Notes: generated by a model not told the origin, from the sequence alone. DNA of 10,660 nucleotides from Dyella_B sp035508675 (GCF_035508675.1 NZ_DATJMN010000231.1:1-10660), one strand, 5' to 3'. Counted from the stretch's first letter, positions 1 through 8,000 are shown. Numbers and translations are program-made.

Positions 1-582
1 AGCCCGTATACCGGCCAGGTCACCAACCTGGATCTGTATTACATCAATATCGCCAACGAGGTCACCGATTCGGTGACGGCCGAAGCCAAATACGTTTTCG
101 ACCCCACTCGCCTGGGCACGTTTGCCGTACAGCTGGACTACAACGACATGCTCAAGCATCAGTTCCAGGAGTATCCCGGCACCCTGCCCATCGATCAGCT
201 CACCAACCCGCTATGGAGCACGGAGTTCAAGGACCTGGCGAGCGGCTCGCTCAGCTGGTCATGGCACGATGCGTGGCGCAGCACGCTGTACTGGCATCGC
301 TACAGCCCGACGCCCAATTATTTCGCTTTCACCTACGGTCCCACGTCTGCCGGTGCCGGGCATCTTCCGCCGTGGATTCTCTACAACTGGAGCGTGGGTT
401 ATTCGCCGACGAAGCATCTGGACCTGTCGCTGATGATCAACAACGTGTTCAACAAGATGCCGCCGTTCGACCCCGGTTATCGCAGCAGCCGCACGTTTCC
501 GTATTTCAACAACTACAACTACAACATCTATGGGCGGGAGATCATGTTGCAGGCGGATTATCGGTTTGGTGGAACGCGGTAA
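1..582 (+). CDS. TonB-dependent outer-membrane receptor, C-terminal part (5' end outside window)
   Basis: The frame is open from the first base of the window and ends at TAA 580-582, so about 193 residues are seen. The protein shows alternating aromatic/polar beta strands typical of the last strands of a TonB-dependent receptor barrel. It also has the family's late signature around NNVFNKMPPFD, followed by an aromatic- and Asn-rich loop (FPYFNNYNYNIYGRE) and a last strand ending DYRFGG. Such receptors sit in the outer membrane and take up substrates using TonB-ExbB-ExbD energy. The plug and most of the barrel are missing from view, so the substrate cannot be named. An odd point is that the chain ends GGTR rather than the more usual terminal aromatic residue. 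The gene converges with the GntR-type regulator, with a hairpin repeat between them. Confidence 0.9.
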   Translation, partial: SPYTGQVTNLDLYYINIANEVTDSVTAEAKYVFDPTRLGTFAVQLDYNDMLKHQFQEYPGTLPIDQLTNPLWSTEFKDLASGSLSWSWHDAWRSTLYWHRYSPTPNYFAFTYGPTSAGAGHLPPWILYNWSVGYSPTKHLDLSLMINNVFNKMPPFDPGYRSSRTFPYFNNYNYNIYGREIMLQADYRFGGTR

Positions 583-599
583 CGCCGCCGGAAGGACAC

Positions 600-626
600 G
601 TAGGCTGGGATGCAATCCCAGCCTAC
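600..626. repeat. GTAG-headed perfect hairpin between convergent genes (REP-like, possible bidirectional terminator)
   Basis: GTAGGCTGGGAT (600-611) is followed by a 3-nt loop and its exact reverse complement ATCCCAGCCTAC (615-626), giving a 12-bp perfect stem. It lies between two genes that converge (stops at 582 and 637). The leading GTAG matches the GTRG tetranucleotide typical of REP elements mobilised by RAYT transposases. No T-run follows on either strand, so any role in ending transcription is inferred from position only. A degraded relative (GTAGGCTTGGATGAAATCCCAG) occurs at 9677-9698. Confidence 0.7.
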
Positions 627-636
627 CTGCGCATCG

Positions 637-1374
637 CTACCGCGGCACTACGTCCCTGCCCACCCGCTTGATATGCTGCTCTACATACATCGCCGCCGCA
701 TCCGCATCGCCGCAGACGATCGCTTCATAGATCAGGCGATGTTCCGATACATACAGCTGCACACGATGGGCCTCGTAAATGCCGTCGTCCTTCAGGCGCT
801 TCCACAGCGGCTGATCCATGGTGCTGGCCACCACGTCGGCCACCTTCACCAGCAACGGATCGCCGGTCATCACCGCCAGCTGGCGATGGAACAAGCGGTC
901 GCTGTCGTTCCACAGTGCGCATTGCCTGGGATCGTCGATATCGGTGATCGATTCCATCTGCGCCAGGTAATGCTCGGCCAGCCCATCCGGCTTGGCGCGC
1001 TGCGCCGCGCGCCTGGCGATGGCCGGCTCCAGGATGCGGCGGAGGTCCAGCGTGGCGCCAGGGCTGACGTCGGGATCCGTCACGCTTGCCATGGCCGACG
1101 CAGTCATCGACAAACGTTGCAGCGCATCACTGCTTACATAGGTGCCAGCATTGCGGCGCGTGATGACCAGACCCTGGTTTTGCAGCGCGCCGATCGCCTC
1201 GCGCACGGCCGGGCGCCCCACCCGGAACCGCGACGACAATTCCCGTTCCGACGGCAAGCGTTCGTCCGCAACGATGCGACCGCTGCGGATGTCGGTACGG
1301 ATGCGCTCGGCGACCTGCTCATAGATCTGCTTGGGACGAAACGCCTCGTCGAGGACTGCGTGCGCCTTCGCCAT
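637..1374 (-). CDS. GntR-family transcriptional regulator, FadR subfamily (FCD domain)
   Basis: This is a 245-residue cytoplasmic DNA-binding regulator. The start is the ATG at 1374, because a strong GGAGGAGG lies 6 nt upstream; an in-frame start 12 codons earlier lacks this. Residues about 15-81 form the GntR winged helix (QIYEQVAERIRTDIRSG, LPSERELSSRF, GRPAVREAIGALQNQGLV, GTYVS). Residues about 105-237 form the all-helical FCD ligand domain with the expected metal/ligand residues: Asp159 and His163 in DRLFH, His212 in SEHRLIYEAI, and His234 in VEQHI. FadR-type proteins usually repress a neighbouring catabolic gene and release it when a small organic acid binds. This gene is divergent from the hydroxyproline-type enzyme, with 122 bp between starts, so it very probably controls that gene and itself. 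The ligand is inferred, not shown. Confidence 0.93.
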   Translation of the reverse strand: MAKAHAVLDEAFRPKQIYEQVAERIRTDIRSGRIVADERLPSERELSSRFRVGRPAVREAIGALQNQGLVITRRNAGTYVSSDALQRLSMTASAMASVTDPDVSPGATLDLRRILEPAIARRAAQRAKPDGLAEHYLAQMESITDIDDPRQCALWNDSDRLFHRQLAVMTGDPLLVKVADVVASTMDQPLWKRLKDDGIYEAHRVQLYVSEHRLIYEAIVCGDADAAAMYVEQHIKRVGRDVVPR

Positions 1375-1496
1375 CTCCACCCTCCTCCACTGGTTTCGAT
1401 ACCCAACCAATAATCCGACAAATAATATCTTTGGTTGAATACTGATCCAACGCTGGTCTAGATTTCAACCCAACCGCACACAAGCAGGGACACAGG
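1375..1496. promoter_or_regulatory. Divergent control region of the GntR regulator and the racemase-family enzyme
   Basis: This 122-bp AT-richer gap carries two candidate operators. One is an inverted repeat CAACCAA (1404-1410) / TTGGTTG (1431-1437). The other is a short palindrome CCANCGNTGG (1447-1456). A plausible rightward promoter is TTGAAT (1435-1440) with TAGATT (1459-1464) 18 bp later; it would lie over or between both sites, which suits repression. The ribosome binding sites are GGAGGAGG (bottom strand, 1381-1388) for the regulator and AGGGA (1486-1490) for the enzyme. The promoter boxes are weak matches read by eye. The inverted repeats are directly visible. Confidence 0.5.
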
Positions 1497-2504
1497 ATGA
1501 AACCGGACCGTTTCGTGAGCACGGTGGAGATGCACGCCGCCGGCGAAGCTTTTCGCATTGTTACCGGCGGCTGGCCGAAGCCGCAGGGCGATACCATCGT
1601 GGCGCGCCGCGCATGGATGAAAGCGCATAGCGATCACCTGCGCCGCGCGCTGATGCTGGAACCACGCGGCCACGCACACATGTACGGCGGCTACCTCACC
1701 GAATCGGTCAGCGATGGCGCCGACTTCGGCATCATCTTCATGCACAACGAAGGCTATAGCGACCACTGCGGCCACGGCGTGATCGCACTGGCTACGGCGG
1801 CCGTCGAACTGGGCTGGGTGGAACGCCGCACGCCTGAAACGCGCATCGGCATCGATGCGCCGTGCGGATTCATCGAGGCATTCGTGCAGTGGAATGGCGA
1901 GCACGCCGGCAGCGTGCGCTTCGTCAATGTGCCCTCGTTTATCTGGCAACGCGATGCGGTGGTCCAGACACCCACCTACGGCGAAGTGCGGGGCGATATC
2001 GCCTTTGGCGGCGCGTTCTATTTTTATGCATCGGGCAAGCCGTTCGGGCTGTCGATTCGCGAAGCGGAGGTCGAGCGGCTGACGCAATTCGGCGATGAAG
2101 TAAAACGCGCCGCCAACGCGGCGTACAAGGTCGCGCATCCGCACATTCCCGACATCAACCACATCTATGGCACGATCATCGACAACGCGCCGCGCCACGC
2201 CGGTTCCAGCCAGGCCAATTGCTGCGTGTTCGCCGACCGCGAGGTGGATCGCTCGCCGACCGGCTCCGGCACCGCCGGCCGCGTGGCGCAATTGTTCCTG
2301 CGCGGTGAATTGCAACGGCACGACACCCTGGTCAACGAGTCCATCATCGGCACCCGCTTCCGCGGACGCGTGCTGGCGGAAACCCGGCTCGACCGCTTCG
2401 ACGCGGTGATGGTGGAAATCGAAGGCGATGCGCACGTGTGCGGCTTCGCCCAGTGGCTGATCGATGAGCGCGATCCGTTGGCGCATGGGTTTCTTGTGCG
2501 TTGA
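1497..2504 (+). CDS. Proline racemase superfamily enzyme, predicted trans-3-hydroxy-L-proline dehydratase
   Basis: This 335-residue cytosolic enzyme has the normal length for the family. It starts at ATG 1497 with AGGGA 6 nt upstream. The N-terminal EMHAAGEAFRIVTGG motif is typical of proline racemase/hydroxyproline epimerases. The first catalytic site is present as DHCGHG (Cys91). The second, usually DRSPCGTGT in racemases and epimerases, reads DRSPTGSGT here, with Thr255 in place of Cys. In this superfamily a Cys/Thr pair marks trans-3-hydroxy-L-proline dehydratases (human L3HYPDH type), which make pyrroline-2-carboxylate; Cys/Cys pairs racemise or epimerise. So dehydratase is preferred over proline racemase or 4-hydroxyproline epimerase. 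The partner pyrroline-2-carboxylate reductase is not in the window. The divergent FadR-type regulator supports an inducible catabolic role. Family assignment is strong; exact substrate is inferred from one residue. Confidence 0.88.
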   Translation: MKPDRFVSTVEMHAAGEAFRIVTGGWPKPQGDTIVARRAWMKAHSDHLRRALMLEPRGHAHMYGGYLTESVSDGADFGIIFMHNEGYSDHCGHGVIALATAAVELGWVERRTPETRIGIDAPCGFIEAFVQWNGEHAGSVRFVNVPSFIWQRDAVVQTPTYGEVRGDIAFGGAFYFYASGKPFGLSIREAEVERLTQFGDEVKRAANAAYKVAHPHIPDINHIYGTIIDNAPRHAGSSQANCCVFADREVDRSPTGSGTAGRVAQLFLRGELQRHDTLVNESIIGTRFRGRVLAETRLDRFDAVMVEIEGDAHVCGFAQWLIDERDPLAHGFLVR

Positions 2505-2706
2505 GGTCATGCTGGTTGGGGGCCTCGACAGTTGCGAGGATGCATTCCCTCCCCTGCTTGCAGGGGAGGGTGAGGGTGGGGTGCGAGCGTAGCGAGCGGC
2601 GGTAGCCGAACATCGTAGCAACGTCTATATCGCATGCTGTTTCCGACATACGTTATTTGCCGACATTCAGGGGCACGCTAAAGCCCAAGCAACCCCACCC
2701 GAACCC

Positions 2707-2825
2707 CAGTGCTCCGAACTTAAGGGCCATCTATCGCCGGGAACTCTAATTCGTCATTCCGGCGAACGCCGGAATGACGGGATTGGATTTCTGGCGGCTG
2801 AAAGATCCTTAAGTTCGGAGCATTG
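2707..2825. mobile_element. 119-bp MITE-like element with 19-bp terminal inverted repeats and 10-bp target duplication
   Basis: The left end CAGTGCTCCGAACTTAAGG (2707-2725) and the right end, read on the bottom strand, CAATGCTCCGAACTTAAGG (2807-2825) differ at one base. The element is flanked by the direct duplication ACCCGAACCC (2697-2706 and 2826-2835). It sits inside hairpin repeat copy 1, and excising it restores that repeat's CCCCACCC/AACCCTCCCC junction as seen in the other copies. It has no ORF of its own, so it must be moved in trans. A 10-bp duplication would suit an IS4-group transposase (9-12 bp), but that parent is a guess. Confidence 0.85.
2752..2779. repeat. Perfect 13-bp palindromic hairpin inside the MITE
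   Basis: CGTCATTCCGGCG (2752-2764), a two-base AA loop, then the exact reverse complement CGCCGGAATGACG (2767-2779). The GTCATTCC...GGAATGAC type of palindrome is a widespread intergenic repeat in Proteobacteria. Here it is the core of the 119-bp element, making a third nesting level. In RNA it would form a strong hairpin; no T-run follows, so terminator activity is not supported. Confidence 0.8.
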
Positions 2826-2858
2826 ACCCGAACCCTCCCCTACTGTCGCAGGGAAGGG

Positions 2859-3067
2859 AGCAGATAATCGCGAAGCGGCATTCCATGATGAGAAGTAGTG
2901 CGATATTGGGCAGTCGAAGATACACAACCCGCTTTGTGCCGACATCAACCTCCCTCCATCGGAAATTTCCTCAAGACCCCACCCCCGACGGCGATCAAGC
3001 TGGATCGTGCCGGTGCCTGGACTGGCAGCCACGATTCACTACGACATCCAGCTTGGGAGGGTAAACC
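2859..3067 (+). promoter_or_regulatory. Gene-free leader of the S53 peptidase gene
   Basis: Together with the repeats before it this fills the 563-bp gap between 2504 and 3068. I see no credible gene and no convincing promoter boxes. Just before the start there is an 8-bp inverted repeat AGCTGGAT (2998-3005) / ATCCAGCT (3046-3053), whose right arm abuts the ribosome binding site GGGAGG (3055-3060; 7 nt before ATG 3068). Folding could bring structure next to the site, so translation control is conceivable. The arms are short and 40 bp apart, so this may be chance. Confidence 0.35.
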
Positions 3068-4810
3068 ATGGTACGAACCACCGTTCTAGCTAAAGGACTT
3101 GCGATGGCCTTGTGCGCCTTGGCAAGTGCCGGCGCAATGGAAACCGTCTTTGCTCAGCCGGCAACACCGAATGACACCGTTACGCTCGCCCGCGGCATCA
3201 CCCTGCACGCCAGCGATCAAGCGGCGTTGATGAATGCGAACGCGCCGGTGCGCGTGAACGTCGTGTTGAACATGCACCACTCCGCCGAGCTGCAACAGAT
3301 CGCCGATCAAGTACGCTTGCACACGCGCAGCCCGCTGACGGACAAGGATATGGCGGCGCGTTATCTACCGAGCCGCGCCGATGCCATGCGCGTCTACAAT
3401 TTTCTACGCGCCAACGGCTTCGGCCAGATCTACGTGTCGAAGGACAACATGATCGTGACGGCCTGGGGCTCGGCGGCCGACGTGCAAGCGGCCTTCAAGA
3501 CACGCCTGTACCAGCTTCATCGCGGCGAGCAGACCGGCATTGCCAATGCGGATGCGGTGGGCATTCCGTCGGCCTTGAGCGATGCGATTGCCGCCGTGCA
3601 TGGCTTGCGCTCGTTCCAGGAACGCGGCGTATCGGGCGCGAAGGTTGCGGCTACCGCGCGCGACAACGTCAGCTGGCACGGCAAAGGTGCGCCCGGCACG
3701 CAGTCGACTACCGGCGTGGTGGCTTGCCGGGAATGCGTGCACGCGCCGACCGACTTTCCCTCGCTGTACGGCGCCGGCAACCTGGCGCCGGCGAACAATC
3801 AAGTGGTGGCGTTGATCGGCGTGGGCGATCAGCGCAACACCAATTACCTGTACCAGACCTGGGCCAGCAATTACGGCTTCCCATTCATCCCGCTCGACGT
3901 GATTTATCCCACGGGATACACCCAGGGCGATTACGAGGCGCAGACGGAAGCGGCGCTCGACGTCGATGCCGTCGCCACCATGACGGGCGGCCTGCAAAAA
4001 ATCGCCTTCTACTCGGCGCCGTCAACAAACCTGGATGACGAACTGGCCGCCGTGACAGCCGCCATCGACGACGACCGGCCGACTATCTCGCTTTCGTTTG
4101 CAGCGACCTGCGACGCGGATATCGGCCAGGATCTGCGCAATAGCTGGGACCAGGAACTTGCCGCCGCGGTCGCCAAGGGCATCACCGTGTTCGCCATCAC
4201 CCAGGATGCCGGCGGCTATCCGGGATGCTCCGACAACGAAAGCTCGACCGGTTTTCCAGGCAGCTCGCCCTACGTGGTATCGGTCGGCGCCTCCACGCTC
4301 TACAACACCGTGGACTCCTACTCCACCTACGATCACGAAACGCTGTGGACATGGAGCGAGAGCGGACCGGCCGCCACGGAAGCGCGCCCGTCCTACCAGA
4401 ACGCGGTCGCCAACATCGTCGGCAACCTGCGCAGCACGCCGGATTTCGTGATGGATGGCGATCCAAATTCAGGACTGTGGATCGTCACCGGCGGCTATGA
4501 CAGCAGCGGCACTTATCAAACGAACTGGGCGGTTTATGGCGGCACCAGCCTGGCCGCACCGTTGCTGGCAGGCACGTACGCCAGGCTGTTGCAAAGTGGC
4601 ATTGCACCCAGTTTCTGGCAACAGACTTTTTATGACATCGGCATCGGCCAGGTGAACCAGACCAGCGGCGATTGCCCCAGCTGCTATCACCTGCTGACGG
4701 GAGGCAGCAACGGCGCCTATTCGGTCGTGCCGGGACAATTCAACCAAGCCTCCGGCTGGGGCTCCTGGAATGCGGCAGCGCTGGCCACGGGCATGGCGCT
4801 GCAGCGTTGA
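3068..4810 (+). CDS. Secreted S53 family (sedolisin/xanthomonalisin-type) serine-carboxyl peptidase precursor
   Basis: This is a 580-residue secreted protease. Residues 1-29 are a signal peptide (basic start, hydrophobic core, cleavage expected after VFA). Residues about 45-185 match the S53 activation pro-domain, which is normally removed autocatalytically in acid. The catalytic domain follows, with Glu294 and Asp298 in QTEAALDVD (E-x3-D), oxyanion Asp380 in ITQDAG, and nucleophile Ser494 in YGGTSLAAP. The C-terminal calcium site is only partly kept: Asp523 is present in FYDI, but the position usually Asp in GWDxxTGxG is Asn559 (QFNQASGWG). Two CxxC pairs (ACREC near 220; GDCPSC near 537) may form disulfides. 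The start is fixed by GGGAGG 7 nt upstream. S53 enzymes usually cut proteins outside the cell at low pH. It is transcribed towards the protease-like autotransporter. Confidence 0.94.
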   Translation: MVRTTVLAKGLAMALCALASAGAMETVFAQPATPNDTVTLARGITLHASDQAALMNANAPVRVNVVLNMHHSAELQQIADQVRLHTRSPLTDKDMAARYLPSRADAMRVYNFLRANGFGQIYVSKDNMIVTAWGSAADVQAAFKTRLYQLHRGEQTGIANADAVGIPSALSDAIAAVHGLRSFQERGVSGAKVAATARDNVSWHGKGAPGTQSTTGVVACRECVHAPTDFPSLYGAGNLAPANNQVVALIGVGDQRNTNYLYQTWASNYGFPFIPLDVIYPTGYTQGDYEAQTEAALDVDAVATMTGGLQKIAFYSAPSTNLDDELAAVTAAIDDDRPTISLSFAATCDADIGQDLRNSWDQELAAAVAKGITVFAITQDAGGYPGCSDNESSTGFPGSSPYVVSVGASTLYNTVDSYSTYDHETLWTWSESGPAATEARPSYQNAVANIVGNLRSTPDFVMDGDPNSGLWIVTGGYDSSGTYQTNWAVYGGTSLAAPLLAGTYARLLQSGIAPSFWQQTFYDIGIGQVNQTSGDCPSCYHLLTGGSNGAYSVVPGQFNQASGWGSWNAAALATGMALQR

Positions 4811-4820
4811 CGGTGGTTAC

Positions 4821-4854
4821 GTAGGTTGGCGGCGAGGCGACGCCGAACCCCAAC
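4821..4854 (+). repeat. GTAG-headed imperfect hairpin (REP-like)
   Basis: GTAG is followed by GTTGGCGGCG (4825-4834), which pairs with CGCCG (4841-4845) and, after a 4-nt bulge, CCAAC (4850-4854). It starts 10 bp after the S53 stop codon, where a transcript-end structure would be expected, but no T-run is seen. The tail CGAACCCCAACA recurs at 9720-9731, suggesting a family of intergenic repeats. Confidence 0.5.
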
Positions 4855-4888
4855 AAAGCGGACATCTCGGTCGTCGCGAGAAACTGTT

Positions 4889-5027
4889 CCCTCCCCTGCG
4901 AAGTAGGGGAGGGTGAGGGTGGGGTGCGAGCGCAGCGAGCGGTCCACGCATTTCCGTAAGAAATTCGGCTGCGCGCTAAAGCACAAGCCACCCCACCCCA
5001 GCCCTCCCCTGCTGCCGCAGGGGAGGG
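4889..5027 (+). repeat. Interspersed hairpin repeat, copy 2 (shortest, intact, 139 bp)
   Basis: The left hairpin is CCCTCCCCT...AGGGGAGGG (4889-4913), then GAGGGTGGGG and GCGAGCG-CA-GCGAGCG. After a spacer of only about 30 bp come the shared right-hand block (ATTCGGCTGC, CGCTAAAGCACAAGC; about 4963-4987) and the right hairpin CCCTCCCCTGC-TGCC-GCAGGGGAGGG (5002-5027). Same orientation as copy 1. It occupies the gap between the convergent S53 and autotransporter genes, where its hairpins could end transcripts from either side; that role is inferred from position. Confidence 0.85.
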
Positions 5028-5076
5028 AGCGCATGGTGGCGATATCAAGTTGTAGTGTGACCTTCAGCACGTGGCC

Positions 5077-8000
5077 CTAAAACCGCCACGTCACCCCGCC
5101 CTTGAAGCCGCTATCCACCGCACGATGCGCCAGCTGTCCGTCATACGCCACGTTGAAGGAAACGCTCTGCGTCACCTGCAGCAACAAGCCGGCATCGACC
5201 ACCAGCGCATTGCGTGCGATCGGTACGCCTTGCACCGTAAACGGATCACTGCCGGCAAACGCCATCTCGCTGCGCGGGTCCACGTAGCCGGAGGCATGGC
5301 GCCAGCCCAGCGTGCCATAGGCATGGAGCAGATCGCCGTTGAATGCGAAATGCGTATTCGCATGCGCGCCCAGGGTGGTGTAGGTCACCGCATGATCGCT
5401 GCCGCGCCCGGACAGTGCGGCGGCACCGCCCCGCTCCTGAAAGCCGTCACTGTTGAGGTTGACATAGGCGGCCTGCGCGAACGGTTCAAGCGTCGCGGTC
5501 TTGAAAGCAAACGCATGGCCGGCCTCGCCGAACACCTGCGTCGTATACGCCTTGTTGTGGCTCCAGGTGGCACTCAGGTTCGGCAGCGGAATGCTGCGAT
5601 TCACGCTCAAGGCATGATCGCCATAAGCAACGCCCGCACGCAAACCAAGGGCACCTAGCTGGGTGCCTGCATACAGGCTCAGATAGGCATCGTCGCTGTT
5701 CCCGGTGGCACCTCGTTGCGCGGACTGCAACGAAGTCTGGGTATAGCCGCTGGCCACGCCCACACGGCCATGATCGCCAAGCGGCATGTCGGCGCCGAGC
5801 AGAAAACCGCTGATCGTGTCCGACAGCGCAGCGGCATTGCCGTTGCTGTCCAGGCGATCCCACGAGCCTGCGAACTGTCCCCACCAGGTCACGCCGTTGG
5901 CATGCGTCTGCGTGGACTGTGCGGCGGGGGCTGCGGCCGAAGCCTGATCATCCGTGAGCGTGGCGAAGCGCAAGCGCTCGGTTACCGCATCGCGCAGCAG
6001 GCGGCTGTCGTCGAGGAAGCTGCCCTGCACGCTGGCATGCACATCGCCAGAGAGTACGTCGGCGGCGTGGCGCACCTGCGCCTGCGTCGCCAGGTTGGAC
6101 ACGGTGACGAAGGCCGCGCTCGATGCCGCAAGACTCTGCAACGCAGTGAGTGTCGCTGCCTGATTGGGCGTATCGGCCGCATCGACCAGCGCATGCTGCT
6201 GGATCACGTCCAGATAGACATGGTCGGCATCGTAGACCGCGTTGATGCCGAGCGTGGCGCTGACACTGCTGTTTCCCACCAGCGTGTAGCTGCCGCTCAA
6301 ACCTGCGCCGGCCGTGAGCAAGGTGTAGCGCGCACCGAGGATATACGGCTGCGGCTGGGCCGATGCGAGCACGCCGAGTTGTGCGCCGGGCGCCAGCACC
6401 GCCTTGCCGTTCACCACGATCTGGCTCGATGCGCCCGGCTGCGCGGGATTCACCTGGGCAATATACGTGGCGCCGGCGTTCTGCAGGTAATTGCCCGCCA
6501 CCGTCAGCGCCTGGTACGTACCGACGCCATGGCCCGGCGCAATCCCGCCCGTCACCACCAGGCCACCGCCGATCGAACCGTGCCCCGTCAGCACGCCGGC
6601 ATCGATCACGCTACCGGCGAGCGAACCGTTGAGCGTCAAACCGCCAGCGGGGCTGATGCCGGTGCTGCCGGTGAAGGTGTTGTTGCCGGTCAAGGTTTCC
6701 ATGCCTTGCGCAATCACCAGGCTGCCGCCGGTGCCACCGACCAGGCCGCCATCCGCCAGCACGCCGGCAAACGTGCCCGAGGCGTTGGTCAATTCCAGCG
6801 TGTTGGCGCCGAGCGCCACGTTGCCTGCGCCGCTGAGCGATTGAATCAACGCCGGCCCCGATACGCGCGAAATATCCAGCGTGCCGTCCGCCTGCACGCC
6901 CGAGGAATCGGCGATGGTGCCGGGACCTGCCAATCCCAGCCATCCGCCCTGCTCGATCTGCGTGGCGCCGGTATAGGTATTCGCACCGGTCAGCTGTGCC
7001 ATGCCGCCCGCGGCCACGATCAACGGCCCATTGCCTGAAATGATGCCAGCAATGCCCTGTGGCGGCATCGCTGCGGAAATGGTGTAGCCGCCGGTCGTTG
7101 AAATCGGATCGATCGAGACGAAGAACGGCGTGTATCCCGTTTCCTGGTTCTGCAGGTCATACATCACGGAGTTGTTGAAGAAGAACGAGATGCCGTAGAG
7201 CGCCTGGCCGGCATTGGTATACGGATCGCTACCGGGCGTGACGACATTGCTCAGATCGCCGGCGCTGTCGTTGCCCGTGATGATCGATGCCGGTTGCGCA
7301 CCCGCAGCGCTACCGGTCATGGTCAGCATGACGCCCGGTATTTCGTCGCCGTACGCATTCACGTGACCGGCGGCCGTTTCGCCGGCCAGCAGGCCGGCAT
7401 CGTTGAGATAGATGGTTGGCGTGCCCGAATCGAGCAGCGTTTGCAAGGTGGCGCTGTATTTGCCGCCATTGAGCGTATAGGCGAACGTGAGGTCGAACTG
7501 GTTCGCCGACACCGGCGCGCCCGACAGCGGGAAAGTAGCCTGCGAACCGCCGTTCCACGGCACCAGGCTGATGAACTGCGCGCGCAACGCCGGCGTGAGA
7601 TTCAAGATCACATGGCCGCAGCCGCTGCAGTTTTGCGGATTACCCCCTTGTGCATTGGCCGCCACGATGTAGCCGCTGGTAGTGAGGTTGCCCAGCACGC
7701 TGTCGTTACCGAATTCGCCAGCGCCAAAAATGCCGAACAGCTTGAACGTGCCGCCATCTTCAGGGCCGATACCCTGATTGAGGTTCTGCTGCCAGGTGGC
7801 ATCCAGGTAGACCGGCACCTCGCCTTGCGTGTTCAGGCCGTACTGCGCGATCTCGGCAAAGGTGAAGCTGTAGCCATAGGTAGGCAGGTAATAGCCGATC
7901 TGCGCGCCGGCCTGGTCACCGCCTAGGCTGCTTGCGGTGGCGACAGCGCCCTGGTTGATCAGCACCGGCAGGCCCTGCTGGTTGGTGAAGCTGGCTGCTA

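Larger units (their letters stand above)
2547..2858 (+). repeat. Interspersed hairpin repeat, copy 1 (split by a MITE)
   Basis: The left end is a perfect hairpin CCCTCCCCTGC-TT-GCAGGGGAGGG (2547-2570). It is followed by GAGGGTGGGG and the direct repeat GCGAGCG-TA-GCGAGCG (from 2582). The right part carries CGCTAAAGCCCAAGCAACC (about 2675-2693) and, after an insertion, a second CCCTCCCCT...AGGGAAGGG hairpin (2833-2858) with one stem mismatch. Removing the 119-bp insert and one 10-bp duplication leaves about 183 bp and restores a sequence like copies 2 and 3 (4889-5027; 10487-10657). The ends form an imperfect inverted repeat of about 20 bp, as in paired REPs (REPIN/BIME) or small non-autonomous elements. 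No coding potential is seen. Confidence 0.85.

Noticed and set aside
610..1413. 267-codon plus-strand open frame opposite the GntR regulator
   Set aside because: Mirror of a regulator with full wHTH and FCD motifs; Arg/His-rich with no ribosome site.
1458..2621. Long 387-codon open frame on the minus strand opposite the racemase-family gene
   Set aside because: Mirror frame of a GC-rich gene; His/Arg/Ala-rich composition, no family motifs, and the plus-strand protein has clear catalytic motifs.
2754..3089. Small open frames in the gene-free region before the S53 gene
   Set aside because: They run across the MITE and hairpin repeats and have no ribosome site or protein-like composition.
5716..7038. 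440-codon plus-strand open frame opposite the autotransporter
   Set aside because: High Arg/Ala/His antisense of a low-complexity beta-repeat gene; no start signal and no recognisable domain.
7294..7926. 210-codon plus-strand open frame opposite the protease domain of the autotransporter
   Set aside because: Antisense shadow; the minus strand carries signal peptide, DTGS and DSGT in one continuous frame.
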